Positions 28,659 to 37,459 of a stretch of DNA of 64,000 nucleotides are shown here, piece by piece; the stretch's first letter is position 1, and each line of letters opens with the position of its first letter. The notes beneath the pieces were generated by a model. It was given only the letters and a program-made list of their open reading frames with translations. It was not told where the DNA came from and ran no database searches. This DNA is from Bacteroidaceae bacterium (GTDB lineage: Bacteria > Bacteroidota > Bacteroidia > Bacteroidales > Bacteroidaceae), in assembly GCA_024697945.1 (NCBI GenBank), contig JAILRU010000135.1, forward strand, positions 1-64,000, read 5' to 3'. Made by a program: the position numbers and the translations under genes.

Positions 28659-28814
28659 TTATTCGTCTGCCCAGATGTCCCAGGCATCTTCCTTAGTGAG
28701 CGCGTCGCCACCATCTACTGTGACTTCGCTGTTGATAGGCAGGCTCTCTGCCAGCATTTGTGCTGCTTGAGCCTCTTCTACCTTCAAAGCAGGATTCAAA
28801 TAAGTTTTCTTCAT
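28659..28814 (-). CDS. 51-aa small protein (absent from ORF track)
   Basis: MKKTYLNPALKVEEAQAAQMLAESLPINSEVTVDGGDALTKEDAWDIWADE*; starts 20 nt after the preceding stop; terminator follows. Confidence 0.7.
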   Translation of the reverse strand: MKKTYLNPALKVEEAQAAQMLAESLPINSEVTVDGGDALTKEDAWDIWADE

Positions 28815-28833
28815 ATTTGAATTCTATTTTGAA

Positions 28834-31800
28834 TTAGTAGAGAACCTTCTTGCCGTTCACGATGTTGATGCCCTTCTGCATCTTGTTCAGGCGCTGACCA
28901 GCGATGTTGTAGATGAGACCATCCTCGCTGTTAACAGTGTTAACGAACTTAATTGCATCGGGATCATCAGCGAACTTGAAGGTGAAGCCCTTAATCTCAG
29001 TTCCTTCGGGAACCTCGAGATAAGCCTTGCCAGCGGCAATCTTGCCACCCGCAGCCAAATAGAAGCCAACTTCCTCACCAGCGGGCATAGCAAGAACGTA
29101 CTTGCCAGCAGCATCGATGGGTTCGAGCGTACCCTTCAGGTCGTTCTCCTCAATGATAGCTTCTTCCTTAACGAGGGCCTTGCCACCATCGATTTCGTCA
29201 TCGTAAATACCCAGAGCTCCATCAGGAATCTGTTCCTCAGCGTCTGCCGGGGTAATATTGAAGGTGTAGGTAGCGGGCTCACCCTTCACGATGATAGCGG
29301 TAAGTGCAGGAATAGCACCCTCTACTTCTGACAGAGTCAGATATTCACCGTTAATCTTACCAGTGAATGCTACAGCATTCTTAGGTTCGGGAACCACTGT
29401 GCCAACAGCACCGAGCATTCCAGCTTGAGCCTCAGTCAGAGCCTGATCCCAGAAGCGGAGCTCGCCGCAGGTAACTTCGTTCTCCTCACCGTCGTTGTCA
29501 GCGAAGAAGAGAGCTACGTCGTGCATTGTCCAGTGTTCTACAACAGCAGAAGTAGCAGCAGCAACCTTTACACCATCAACATAAATAGTGGGGATATTTT
29601 CCTCGCAAGAGAAGATTACACGATACCATGTATCCAATGCAATGCTACCCTGAGCGCCGTAGCCTAAGCCACCGGAATTAAGTCCAATGCCTCTGCCGTT
29701 GGTCTTGTGGTTGTAGAAGAAGAGACTTCCATCACCATCGTTGTTGGGCTTGTTCTGATAGAGTGCAGTGTACTTGCCTGCATTTTCATTGTTAATCTTG
29801 ACATCCATCATGAATGCGTAGGTGGTGAGGTCACCGAGACCTGTGGTCATGGTCAGCTTGTCACCAACGGGAACGGTAACAGCACCGTCAGCAAATGTCA
29901 CACCTTCGCTTGCAGCCAGAGTAGCGGAGCCAGTGCCGGCAACTGTGCCGTCTTCGAATGTCCATGTACCCTTAGCCTCAGGAACAGAGATGGTCTTACC
30001 AATCTCTACACCAAATGGCAGATAAGCAGTTGCATAGCCAGCCTCGCCAACAGCAAACTCAATGCTGGTAGCGTCAGCTACTGCCCACTGAGAAGCGTCA
30101 GCTGTGGGTTCCCAACCTACAACAGAACCGCCACTTGCGCAGTGCAGTGCAGAGTACTGGGCTTCTGTGTTGGCCTGGAATGCAGCATAACCAACAGAAG
30201 AAACAACGGCAGTGTAGGTGCCTGCTTCTGCAGCGGCTGTAACCTGTCCGCTCTGTGCTACGGTTGCAGGAGCATACTTGCCCATCAAACCGATGGTATA
30301 GGTGTTGCTACCAGTCTTGGTCAGCTTCACAATCTGCTTGGCAGCGACTGCAGTCTTGTAGTTGCCATACATGTTGGCGTCACTGGGATCAATGCCCATG
30401 AAGGTGCCATACAACTTACATGTCAGAGTGTAGTAACCTGTTCCAGGAAGAACGAAGTTGGAGATGTCTTCCATTGCGGCAGCCATCTTCTGCTTCATGC
30501 TCTTGAAGTCTGCAAATGAGCAGCTCTCCTTGAAAGCGGGATCGTAGCCGATGGCAGCCTTAGCAGCGTCAGTGAATGTGAAGTAACCTGTAGCTTCCAT
30601 AGCAGGAGCAACTTCAGATACAACGTATTCAGAGAAGTCATCGGGAACTTCATAAACAGTGAAAGCAGAACCTGCGTCGCCAACATTGTTACCGCTGTCC
30701 CAGAACTTCACGGAACCACCTGCACCACCATACTGGTTGATGTAGAGGTTGGTGCCAGGAACATTCAGGCAGAATGAGTTAGCAGGAACAGTGGTGTTGG
30801 TGCTGGCAACAATCTTCCAGCCATGATTGCCTTCAGCATCATCCATTACAGTAGGAATACCGGCATTGGTCTTTTGTGCATCGGTCCAACCGAAGCTCTT
30901 GCCTTCGCCTTCAGCCTTGTTGAGAATCTTGATGCCGTCGTAGCCGTTGCCAGAGAATGCCCACTGATAGGAATCTTCTCCGAGACCCATTGTGTTGGCG
31001 TTCTGAGTCTTGTATGCACCGTCGCCGTCCTTGACGTCAGTTGTTACATACCAAGTGCCACGCATAGACATGTTGTACCAATGTGCGCTTGCGAAGTCAG
31101 CAGAAAGCTCGAACGGACCAGTCCAAGTAGCAGTGAACTCAACAGTCGTTGCGACGTCAGCGATGGTAACTTCCACTTCGTCTTCATTGTATGTGTAGAA
31201 TGTGCGCTTGTAATCACTGGGCAGAGTGGAAATGACTGCACCTTCAGTGGTCGGCTGCGGGTCGGAAGTGAAGATGGTGTTGCCAAAGGCATCCTTCACT
31301 ACGTATGTAACAGTATATGAGGGATGGAAGTATCCTTCCAGAGCTGCCAGAGCCTCAGTGGCATCGAAGTCAGCTGCCTCAACCATATAGTACAGGTTGC
31401 CCGGGTCGGCATTCATCCAATTGTTGATGACGTATCCGTAAGGATCGTTGCCGTTGGTGTTCAGACCATAGTTTGTTCCCTCAGCAACGGTGAAGTACCA
31501 GAAGAAGTAAGGAACAGTCTTCGGATCCATCTGGATGGCATCGAAAGTACCATGGAAGCCATCGGTCATGAGGTTACCTGCCAAAGCACCGGTATTCGTT
31601 ACGAACTTGCTATCGGCTACACTGTAGAGATAGTAGTTGTCCTCATAGTTGAGAACAGCGAAGGTAGAGGGCTCAGCGTCAGTAAGGCTGCTGTGTGCAG
31701 TAGAAGCCAGATAGCCGTCCTTGGTGAGGAACTTACCGCGGTCGCAGGTAATGAAGTATGCCTTGCTGTTTGACAGGTCATCCAATTTACCAACGTAGCC

Positions 31801-33225
31801 AGCTTTGAGCTTGCGGGTAACTGTAATCGTGCAGTCTGTTGTACCAATAACAGAGCCTTCTGCTACCTCATACTCAAAGAACGGTGAGCTGGGCGTCAAG
31901 GCAGCAGGAACATCCACGGCGCTGTTTGGCTCCTGAACGACTTCTTTCGAGCCAATTAAATTACCGTCTTCATCGTAGAGTTCGTATGTCACATTTACTG
32001 TAGAAATCATAGCCTTCATCGTTTCATCGATAGTGTTAATCGTTGCGATGTCTTCTGCAGTAAGGTCGTCTGTAACAGTAGCAGTGTACTTGTTGTAGAG
32101 AGGAGCAAGTTGTTCAGCTGCATCGGGGAACAGATAGAACTCAGAGAAGGTGAAGAATACATAACCGGGGTCAGTATTGCCATTAACAGCACCATTGTTA
32201 GTTGCTGTCACGGTGAAACGTACATACTTGTAGGCAGCACCGAGATCAACTACATTAGACATGTAGTCAACAACAAACTCACTGGTTGGGAAATCACCTG
32301 TCAGAGTCGTGACTTCTGTGAATTCCTCTCCATCGTTGCTGGCAGAAACAACAATCGTGGTAGGACGGTTGTTATTGTTCTGCTGACGCTTCTTGAAGTA
32401 GAACTGGAACTTCTGGGTTGCTTGAGACAATTCTGCCTGCAGGTAATGTTCCTCTGCTACAGCACCGCCAGCACTCCATGCAGAATGGAAGTATGTAGAA
32501 TAGGTGTCGTCAAGCAGAGCTTCGTAAGAGCCTTCAGATGATTCTTTCGCATTGCTGTAGAATTTGTCTGCACTCTTTACGAGGCCAGCAGCGCTCTGAA
32601 TGAAGAAGGGCCATGCCTTAACGGTGGCCATTGCTGCTTCCTGATCAGGAGTAACAGTGTACTCTTCCAGCTCCCAAACGAAAGCGGCTTCATAGGAATA
32701 CTGAGGAGTAACAGGCTCTACCTTGTATGTCCAGAAGGTACGGCCGGCATCTGCCCAGCTGCTTTCACCATAAGCGGTGTTGCAAGTGCGGATGGCATAC
32801 TTGCCAGCTTCATTGAGGAAGAACACCTGAGTTTCCCAATCTTTACGATTGTTTGTTGAAGTGGCGAAAGCACTAACGTCCAAAACCGCATGGCTGTCGG
32901 AAAGAGGACCATTGGTGAACGTCTTGCCATCAGTGCTGGTAATTTGAATGCCAGTAGCAGTGTTCTCACCATCATACACGTATGCTCCACCTTCGGTTAT
33001 CTTCGCGAAGGTAAAGACACCAGCTGCAGTTTTGGTAGTTGTCAAGCCACCTGCATTGGTTACATAGTACTTGGTCTCATTGACAGTAGTTGCGATACGA
33101 TATTGACCGCCATCAGTGATGGCAGTGAGAGCAGCTTCGTATTCTGCAGCTGTCTGTGCGTGAGCACGAGTACAAGACATCATTGTTGCTGTTGCAAGCA
33201 ACATAAGAAATAAAACTTTTCTCAT
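28834..33225 (-). CDS. Large secreted multidomain protein (lectin-like modules, F5/8C-like region, LamG) with sorting-like tail
   Basis: 1463 aa; signal peptide; LamG KGTWTFEDGTVAGTGSATL; tail IYNIAGQRLNKMQKGINIVNGKKVLY. Confidence 0.8.
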   Translation of the reverse strand: MRKVLFLMLLATATMMSCTRAHAQTAAEYEAALTAITDGGQYRIATTVNETKYYVTNAGGLTTTKTAAGVFTFAKITEGGAYVYDGENTATGIQITSTDGKTFTNGPLSDSHAVLDVSAFATSTNNRKDWETQVFFLNEAGKYAIRTCNTAYGESSWADAGRTFWTYKVEPVTPQYSYEAAFVWELEEYTVTPDQEAAMATVKAWPFFIQSAAGLVKSADKFYSNAKESSEGSYEALLDDTYSTYFHSAWSAGGAVAEEHYLQAELSQATQKFQFYFKKRQQNNNNRPTTIVVSASNDGEEFTEVTTLTGDFPTSEFVVDYMSNVVDLGAAYKYVRFTVTATNNGAVNGNTDPGYVFFTFSEFYLFPDAAEQLAPLYNKYTATVTDDLTAEDIATINTIDETMKAMISTVNVTYELYDEDGNLIGSKEVVQEPNSAVDVPAALTPSSPFFEYEVAEGSVIGTTDCTITVTRKLKAGYVGKLDDLSNSKAYFITCDRGKFLTKDGYLASTAHSSLTDAEPSTFAVLNYEDNYYLYSVADSKFVTNTGALAGNLMTDGFHGTFDAIQMDPKTVPYFFWYFTVAEGTNYGLNTNGNDPYGYVINNWMNADPGNLYYMVEAADFDATEALAALEGYFHPSYTVTYVVKDAFGNTIFTSDPQPTTEGAVISTLPSDYKRTFYTYNEDEVEVTIADVATTVEFTATWTGPFELSADFASAHWYNMSMRGTWYVTTDVKDGDGAYKTQNANTMGLGEDSYQWAFSGNGYDGIKILNKAEGEGKSFGWTDAQKTNAGIPTVMDDAEGNHGWKIVASTNTTVPANSFCLNVPGTNLYINQYGGAGGSVKFWDSGNNVGDAGSAFTVYEVPDDFSEYVVSEVAPAMEATGYFTFTDAAKAAIGYDPAFKESCSFADFKSMKQKMAAAMEDISNFVLPGTGYYTLTCKLYGTFMGIDPSDANMYGNYKTAVAAKQIVKLTKTGSNTYTIGLMGKYAPATVAQSGQVTAAAEAGTYTAVVSSVGYAAFQANTEAQYSALHCASGGSVVGWEPTADASQWAVADATSIEFAVGEAGYATAYLPFGVEIGKTISVPEAKGTWTFEDGTVAGTGSATLAASEGVTFADGAVTVPVGDKLTMTTGLGDLTTYAFMMDVKINNENAGKYTALYQNKPNNDGDGSLFFYNHKTNGRGIGLNSGGLGYGAQGSIALDTWYRVIFSCEENIPTIYVDGVKVAAATSAVVEHWTMHDVALFFADNDGEENEVTCGELRFWDQALTEAQAGMLGAVGTVVPEPKNAVAFTGKINGEYLTLSEVEGAIPALTAIIVKGEPATYTFNITPADAEEQIPDGALGIYDDEIDGGKALVKEEAIIEENDLKGTLEPIDAAGKYVLAMPAGEEVGFYLAAGGKIAAGKAYLEVPEGTEIKGFTFKFADDPDAIKFVNTVNSEDGLIYNIAGQRLNKMQKGINIVNGKKVLY

Positions 33226-33386
33226 AATGTTTTTGTTTTGGTTAATAAAAAAGGTTAATTAAAAATGGTTTCTATTTTTACTTTTTGGACTACAAATTTA
33301 TACATTATTTAAATACGAAGCAAGTAAATGCAAGAAAAATTATTTAAAAAGTTTGTTGAAGTTATAAATGAAAGTTAAAATCGGAG

Positions 33387-36300
33387 TTAATTGGGAAGGA
33401 TCTTTATTGCCCTTGTGCTTCCGTCTTCAAAAATCTCCTTGCGGATGATGACACCATTGGATTTACCATTCAACGATTTCCTGTCGACTAATTGACCGGC
33501 GACGTTAAAGTACTGTACGGCAACAAGTTTGGACGCAGTGGATGATGCAGGAATGTTCTCTATCTCGTTCGGGTCGTTCCAGTTGGCGGTGAGGTCGAGG
33601 AAGTCAGCCATTCCTATCTTGTTTGCCCTGTCTATGGTGGGCTGGTTCAGGATGGTGGCCATATTCCCGCCGTCGGGATACCTGCCGTAGGTCTGCCATT
33701 TGCCCTGTTCCATGTATTCCAAACAGTCCGTCCACGAGCCGTCTTCGGCTTGTATGCTGACACAGGCTCCATCTGCATTTTTCAGTTTGAAGGGCACATG
33801 CAGCTGGCTGATGGCATCCCTGTCGTCGCACCAGATGATGCGCGTCCCGTGAGCCGGTACAATTAAGTCTCCGCTCTTCATTCCTAATTCTTCATCCTTG
33901 AACTGGAACTTCTGCGGATTGTCGGGATCGTCGCTCAGGTAGAGTCCTTCTAAGCTGATGTCCTGGTTGGTTGTGTTGTAAAGCTCCACCCAGTCGGACT
34001 TCTTGCCATAATCGCTGATGTAGATGTCGTTGCCGGTGCTGACTTCGTTGATGCGCAAGGGCGAGGCTCCTGCCTCTATGCGTTCCTGTTCGTCTGTGAT
34101 AGGTGCGAAGATGGCCCGCAGTATCACGTTGCTGTTATTGCTATAGGTTTCGTGCAAGTCAAATACGTCTTCTGCGGCAATCGTTTCCCCGCCTTTGCTG
34201 GTCAGGGTCAAGTTGCCTTCAAACCACATGTCGGAACTGGTTGCCGAACTGTTCTTTGCCTCTACTGCTATCAGGTTGAGGCCGTCCACTAAATATTCAT
34301 GCGGGATGACGATACTGCCCGAGTAGGGGTATTCCCCCTCATAGTGCCCGCCAGTCGTATAGTCTCTGTACTTGGAGCCGCTATTGACATAGTAGCCGCC
34401 CACCTCATGACCGTTCACGTAGAGCATCATTCCGTCGTCTATCTGGTAGTTGAAGGTCAGGATGTCCGTGTCCAGGAGGGGAGAGTCCAGGTTGAAGGTC
34501 TTGCGGAAATAGTAGGTCGGACGCTTGCTGCTGCTATTGGAGCCATAGTTCAGTTTCGTGACGGAGTTCTCCTGCATGGGGTAGCCGTCATTGGCATATC
34601 CGAAAGGAGCTGTACCAGTGCGCCATCCGTTCTGCCCTTCATCAAAGCCGATGGATTTCCAATCGTAGTCGTCCATTGACCCTCGGTCGAAGTACATCCA
34701 TTCTGCGCCCAAAGGAATCAGGTCGGTTGTGGTGGCTGTCTGATTCTCCGTTCTCCATCCGGTGAAGGTATATCCGGCAGGCGCTTTGGCTGAAAGTTCT
34801 ATGGGTTGGTTGTGGTACGAGAAGAGGTAACCGGCAAACCGGCCTGTGGGTATCTCCTGTCCGTTCACGGCAAGCCGTGCTTCCGGAATGTTGGCTGAGA
34901 TGGTGGCATAGAGCTTGTAGCTTAGGCCATAATAGCTGCGCATGTTGCTGATACGGGTGCCGTTGTATGCATTGCGGATAGTGTATATCAGACTTGTGCT
35001 GGAGCTGCTGCCCTCGAACGACAGAGCAGGATTGGTGTTCTCGTAGATGTTCCAGATGATTTCCTGGCAACGAGTGGGTTCGAACACGCTGCCGTCCACG
35101 ATGCAGTAGGCATCCATGAATTGACGGCGGAAGGGGTCGTACTTCATCAGGTTGCGGAACAGGTCATCCACAGTGGTACCGCCGCTTGTGTTCAGTACAG
35201 ATGTTAGCATGTCGTCTCTGTCAAATGCCGATTCGACATCGAAGAGGACAAAGTGGAACTTGCCGTCCGAGCGGCTGCGGAAGCCCTTTACGTTGTTGGT
35301 GTTCGTTATCCAGTCCGACGGACCCATATAGCAGTCCAGCGCCATGTAGTTGATGTACTCGTCTATGTCAAGGAGTTCGCGTATCTCCTGATAGGTCTCT
35401 TCCGACTTTGTCTGAGCCAGCCGTTTCGCCAACGACAGCAACTTCTTCCAGGCCACGTCGTCGCCCATCTTCTGGTTATATTGTGCATTGCTCAGGTCGA
35501 ACTGGTCCATGTCGTCGAAGTCAATGCCGTAGTTGCTGTATGCAAAGTGCTTGTTGTTGCTCTCGCGTATGTTGAGCATGCCGTAGTAGTCTCCATTCAG
35601 GAAGACATGGGCCGGCTGATAGTCCTGACAATCCACGTAGAATCCGCTCTTCAGTACAATCTGCTGTAGGCCAGGGTCTTTTATGCGTTGGTATGTGTCG
35701 TTTCCGCCGTTGCGTACCTGCCAGCAGCGATATTTGTTGTAGGGTTTTGAGGGGAACACGGGATAGTCTATCGAATTCACTCCTTCGTACCGCTTGTCCG
35801 TCTTGATGCGGAAGGAACTCCGGGCTTCCCAATACCTGTCATCTACGTAGCCTCCTCCGTATGCCCTTGTCCAGCCGCCGCAGATTTCAAGGTCGGCCTC
35901 CTGATTCAAGACCATCTTCCAACCTCTGTCGTCCGTTGTCTGTTGACCGTCGTCTGTCGTCGATGGAATAATATATTCCATGTTTATAGGCCGTTCCCAG
36001 TCCATGTTCCAGTTGCAGGCAGTGCTCTGTCCGTTACCGCTAATGCCGTTAGACCCTCTCACGAAGACTCCCACCTTGTTGTCGAAGAAGTTCTTCGGTT
36101 CCGAACAGATGGACAGGATGGGCAGGTAGTAGTCGTGATTCTGATAGATGTAGCTGCGTGTCACGACGGGACTGGGCAGATACCCGTTCCTGAAGAGACA
36201 AAGTCGCAGGATTGTCGTGGAACTGATTTCGAAGCGACCGTCGGGACTTGTCTCGCCATTGGTGGCTGTCGGTGCACTGCCGTCGGTGGTGTATCGCAGG

Positions 36301-36914
36301 GTGGCAGCCCTTGGGATAGTCACCTGTACCGTAAGGCTTCCGCTGAAGACGCGGCTGTCCGTATCCACCACAGGAGCTCCCAGCCTGAAGGTGGCAAACT
36401 TGCTTGTGGTGTTTGTGGCTCCTGGCGTGGGGCTGCTGGTATATTCCCATTCGTCACCGCCATCCTGAGTGCGTGCCCAGGAACAACGGGCAATGGAGGG
36501 CGGGTAGTCAACGGTCGAGATGACCGAGAGGTCGGAAGCCAGCAGGCTGATGGTGCCGCCTTCCGGTTCCAGTTTGTAGGGAACCTGTCGCCGGGCATTG
36601 GATCCGTAGTTGCCTTCCGAGTAGTGGTGGTCGAACCAGAACGCTTTGAATCCATTTGCAGGCACATTGCCGTGAGCACTCTGGAAGCGCATGTCGTTCA
36701 CCCCGTCGCTCAGATGCATACCTGCGAGAGAGATGGCGGTGTCGTTCGGATTATAAATCTCTATCCAACTACCGTAACAATTGGCATTGTCCAGAAACTG
36801 ATCCAGGTTAGCAACCTGAACCTCATTGATTATCAATGTTTTATCTGCCGTTTCCTGTGCCAGCATAAATGCAGGAAAAAGTAGCAATAGAAGGCTGATT
36901 ATGTAGTTTCTCAT
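33387..36914 (-). CDS. CotH-kinase family secreted protein with lamin-tail domains
   Basis: LIINEVQVANLDQFLDNANCYGSWIEIYNPND (LTD); VFLNGDYYGMLNIRESNNKHF...DWITNTNNVKGFRSRSDGKFHFVLFDVESAF (CotH); TLRYTTDGSAPT. Confidence 0.85.
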   Translation of the reverse strand: MRNYIISLLLLLFPAFMLAQETADKTLIINEVQVANLDQFLDNANCYGSWIEIYNPNDTAISLAGMHLSDGVNDMRFQSAHGNVPANGFKAFWFDHHYSEGNYGSNARRQVPYKLEPEGGTISLLASDLSVISTVDYPPSIARCSWARTQDGGDEWEYTSSPTPGATNTTSKFATFRLGAPVVDTDSRVFSGSLTVQVTIPRAATLRYTTDGSAPTATNGETSPDGRFEISSTTILRLCLFRNGYLPSPVVTRSYIYQNHDYYLPILSICSEPKNFFDNKVGVFVRGSNGISGNGQSTACNWNMDWERPINMEYIIPSTTDDGQQTTDDRGWKMVLNQEADLEICGGWTRAYGGGYVDDRYWEARSSFRIKTDKRYEGVNSIDYPVFPSKPYNKYRCWQVRNGGNDTYQRIKDPGLQQIVLKSGFYVDCQDYQPAHVFLNGDYYGMLNIRESNNKHFAYSNYGIDFDDMDQFDLSNAQYNQKMGDDVAWKKLLSLAKRLAQTKSEETYQEIRELLDIDEYINYMALDCYMGPSDWITNTNNVKGFRSRSDGKFHFVLFDVESAFDRDDMLTSVLNTSGGTTVDDLFRNLMKYDPFRRQFMDAYCIVDGSVFEPTRCQEIIWNIYENTNPALSFEGSSSSTSLIYTIRNAYNGTRISNMRSYYGLSYKLYATISANIPEARLAVNGQEIPTGRFAGYLFSYHNQPIELSAKAPAGYTFTGWRTENQTATTTDLIPLGAEWMYFDRGSMDDYDWKSIGFDEGQNGWRTGTAPFGYANDGYPMQENSVTKLNYGSNSSSKRPTYYFRKTFNLDSPLLDTDILTFNYQIDDGMMLYVNGHEVGGYYVNSGSKYRDYTTGGHYEGEYPYSGSIVIPHEYLVDGLNLIAVEAKNSSATSSDMWFEGNLTLTSKGGETIAAEDVFDLHETYSNNSNVILRAIFAPITDEQERIEAGASPLRINEVSTGNDIYISDYGKKSDWVELYNTTNQDISLEGLYLSDDPDNPQKFQFKDEELGMKSGDLIVPAHGTRIIWCDDRDAISQLHVPFKLKNADGACVSIQAEDGSWTDCLEYMEQGKWQTYGRYPDGGNMATILNQPTIDRANKIGMADFLDLTANWNDPNEIENIPASSTASKLVAVQYFNVAGQLVDRKSLNGKSNGVIIRKEIFEDGSTRAIKILPN
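35923..35964. repeat. Heptanucleotide array inside CotH CDS
   Basis: cctctgt cgtccgt tgtctgt tgaccgt cgtctgt cgtcgat; encodes STTDDGQQTTDDRG. Confidence 0.85.
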
Positions 36915-36985
36915 GAGTTTTAGGCATATTTTTTTTGCAAATATACGAAAAAGAATTCATGAAGTTGAAATAATTTTCGAATTTC

Positions 36986-37017
36986 TTTGGTAATTGTTGA
37001 AAAAATCACTAACTTTG
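36986..37017 (+). promoter_or_regulatory. Canonical Bacteroidetes promoter directed into the 37.1-kb array
   Basis: TTTG-N20-TAACTTTG; no convincing ORF of its own before the next promoter. Confidence 0.65.
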
Positions 37018-37100
37018 CATCAAGATATCGATTTGTCTTTGCGGAGTTGTTTGTAAAGATTCGATGGTATCAATCCCTCAATATTTTCCAAGAAAATCCC

Positions 37101-37364
37101 AGACCAAGTCTATACCAAGTCTATACCATCTCTATACCAAGTCTATACCAACTCTATAGCCCCTCCACTCCCTCTCTGGTTCCTCTCATGTTGCCCTCAT
37201 GTCGCTCTCATGTTGCCCTCATGTCGCTCTCATGTTCCCCTCTAATCGCTGTCTAATTCTATATATTAGAGGAAATATAGAGAAAGAGTGGAGGGAACTC
37301 GGAGAAAACATGGAGGGGACATGGAGAAAAGATGGAGGAAACATGGGGTGAACGTTGATTAAAA
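37101..37364. repeat. 24-unit 11-nt-period array with pyrimidine-rich left and purine-rich right half (imperfect giant inverted repeat)
   Basis: agaccaagtct|ataccaagtct|ataccatctct|ataccaagtct|ataccaactct|...|tgttgccctca|tgtcgctctca|tgttgccctca|tgtcgctctca|...|atggaggggac|atggagaaaag|atggaggaaac|atggggtgaac. Confidence 0.93.
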
Positions 37365-37459
37365 ACAGCAGAAACCTAAATTACTTAAAAATAAAAGAGT
37401 TTTGTTTTGTAGTGTGAATGCTTTTTCGTAACTTTGCGGCGCAAACTAAAGAAATTGCC

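Noticed and set aside
36987-37256. 89-aa ORF over the array
   Set aside because: Starts upstream of the predicted transcription start; its composition just reflects the 11-nt repeats.
37101-37364. CRISPR array
   Set aside because: Units are 11 nt, degenerate and contiguous; there are no conserved ~30-nt repeats, unique spacers or cas genes.
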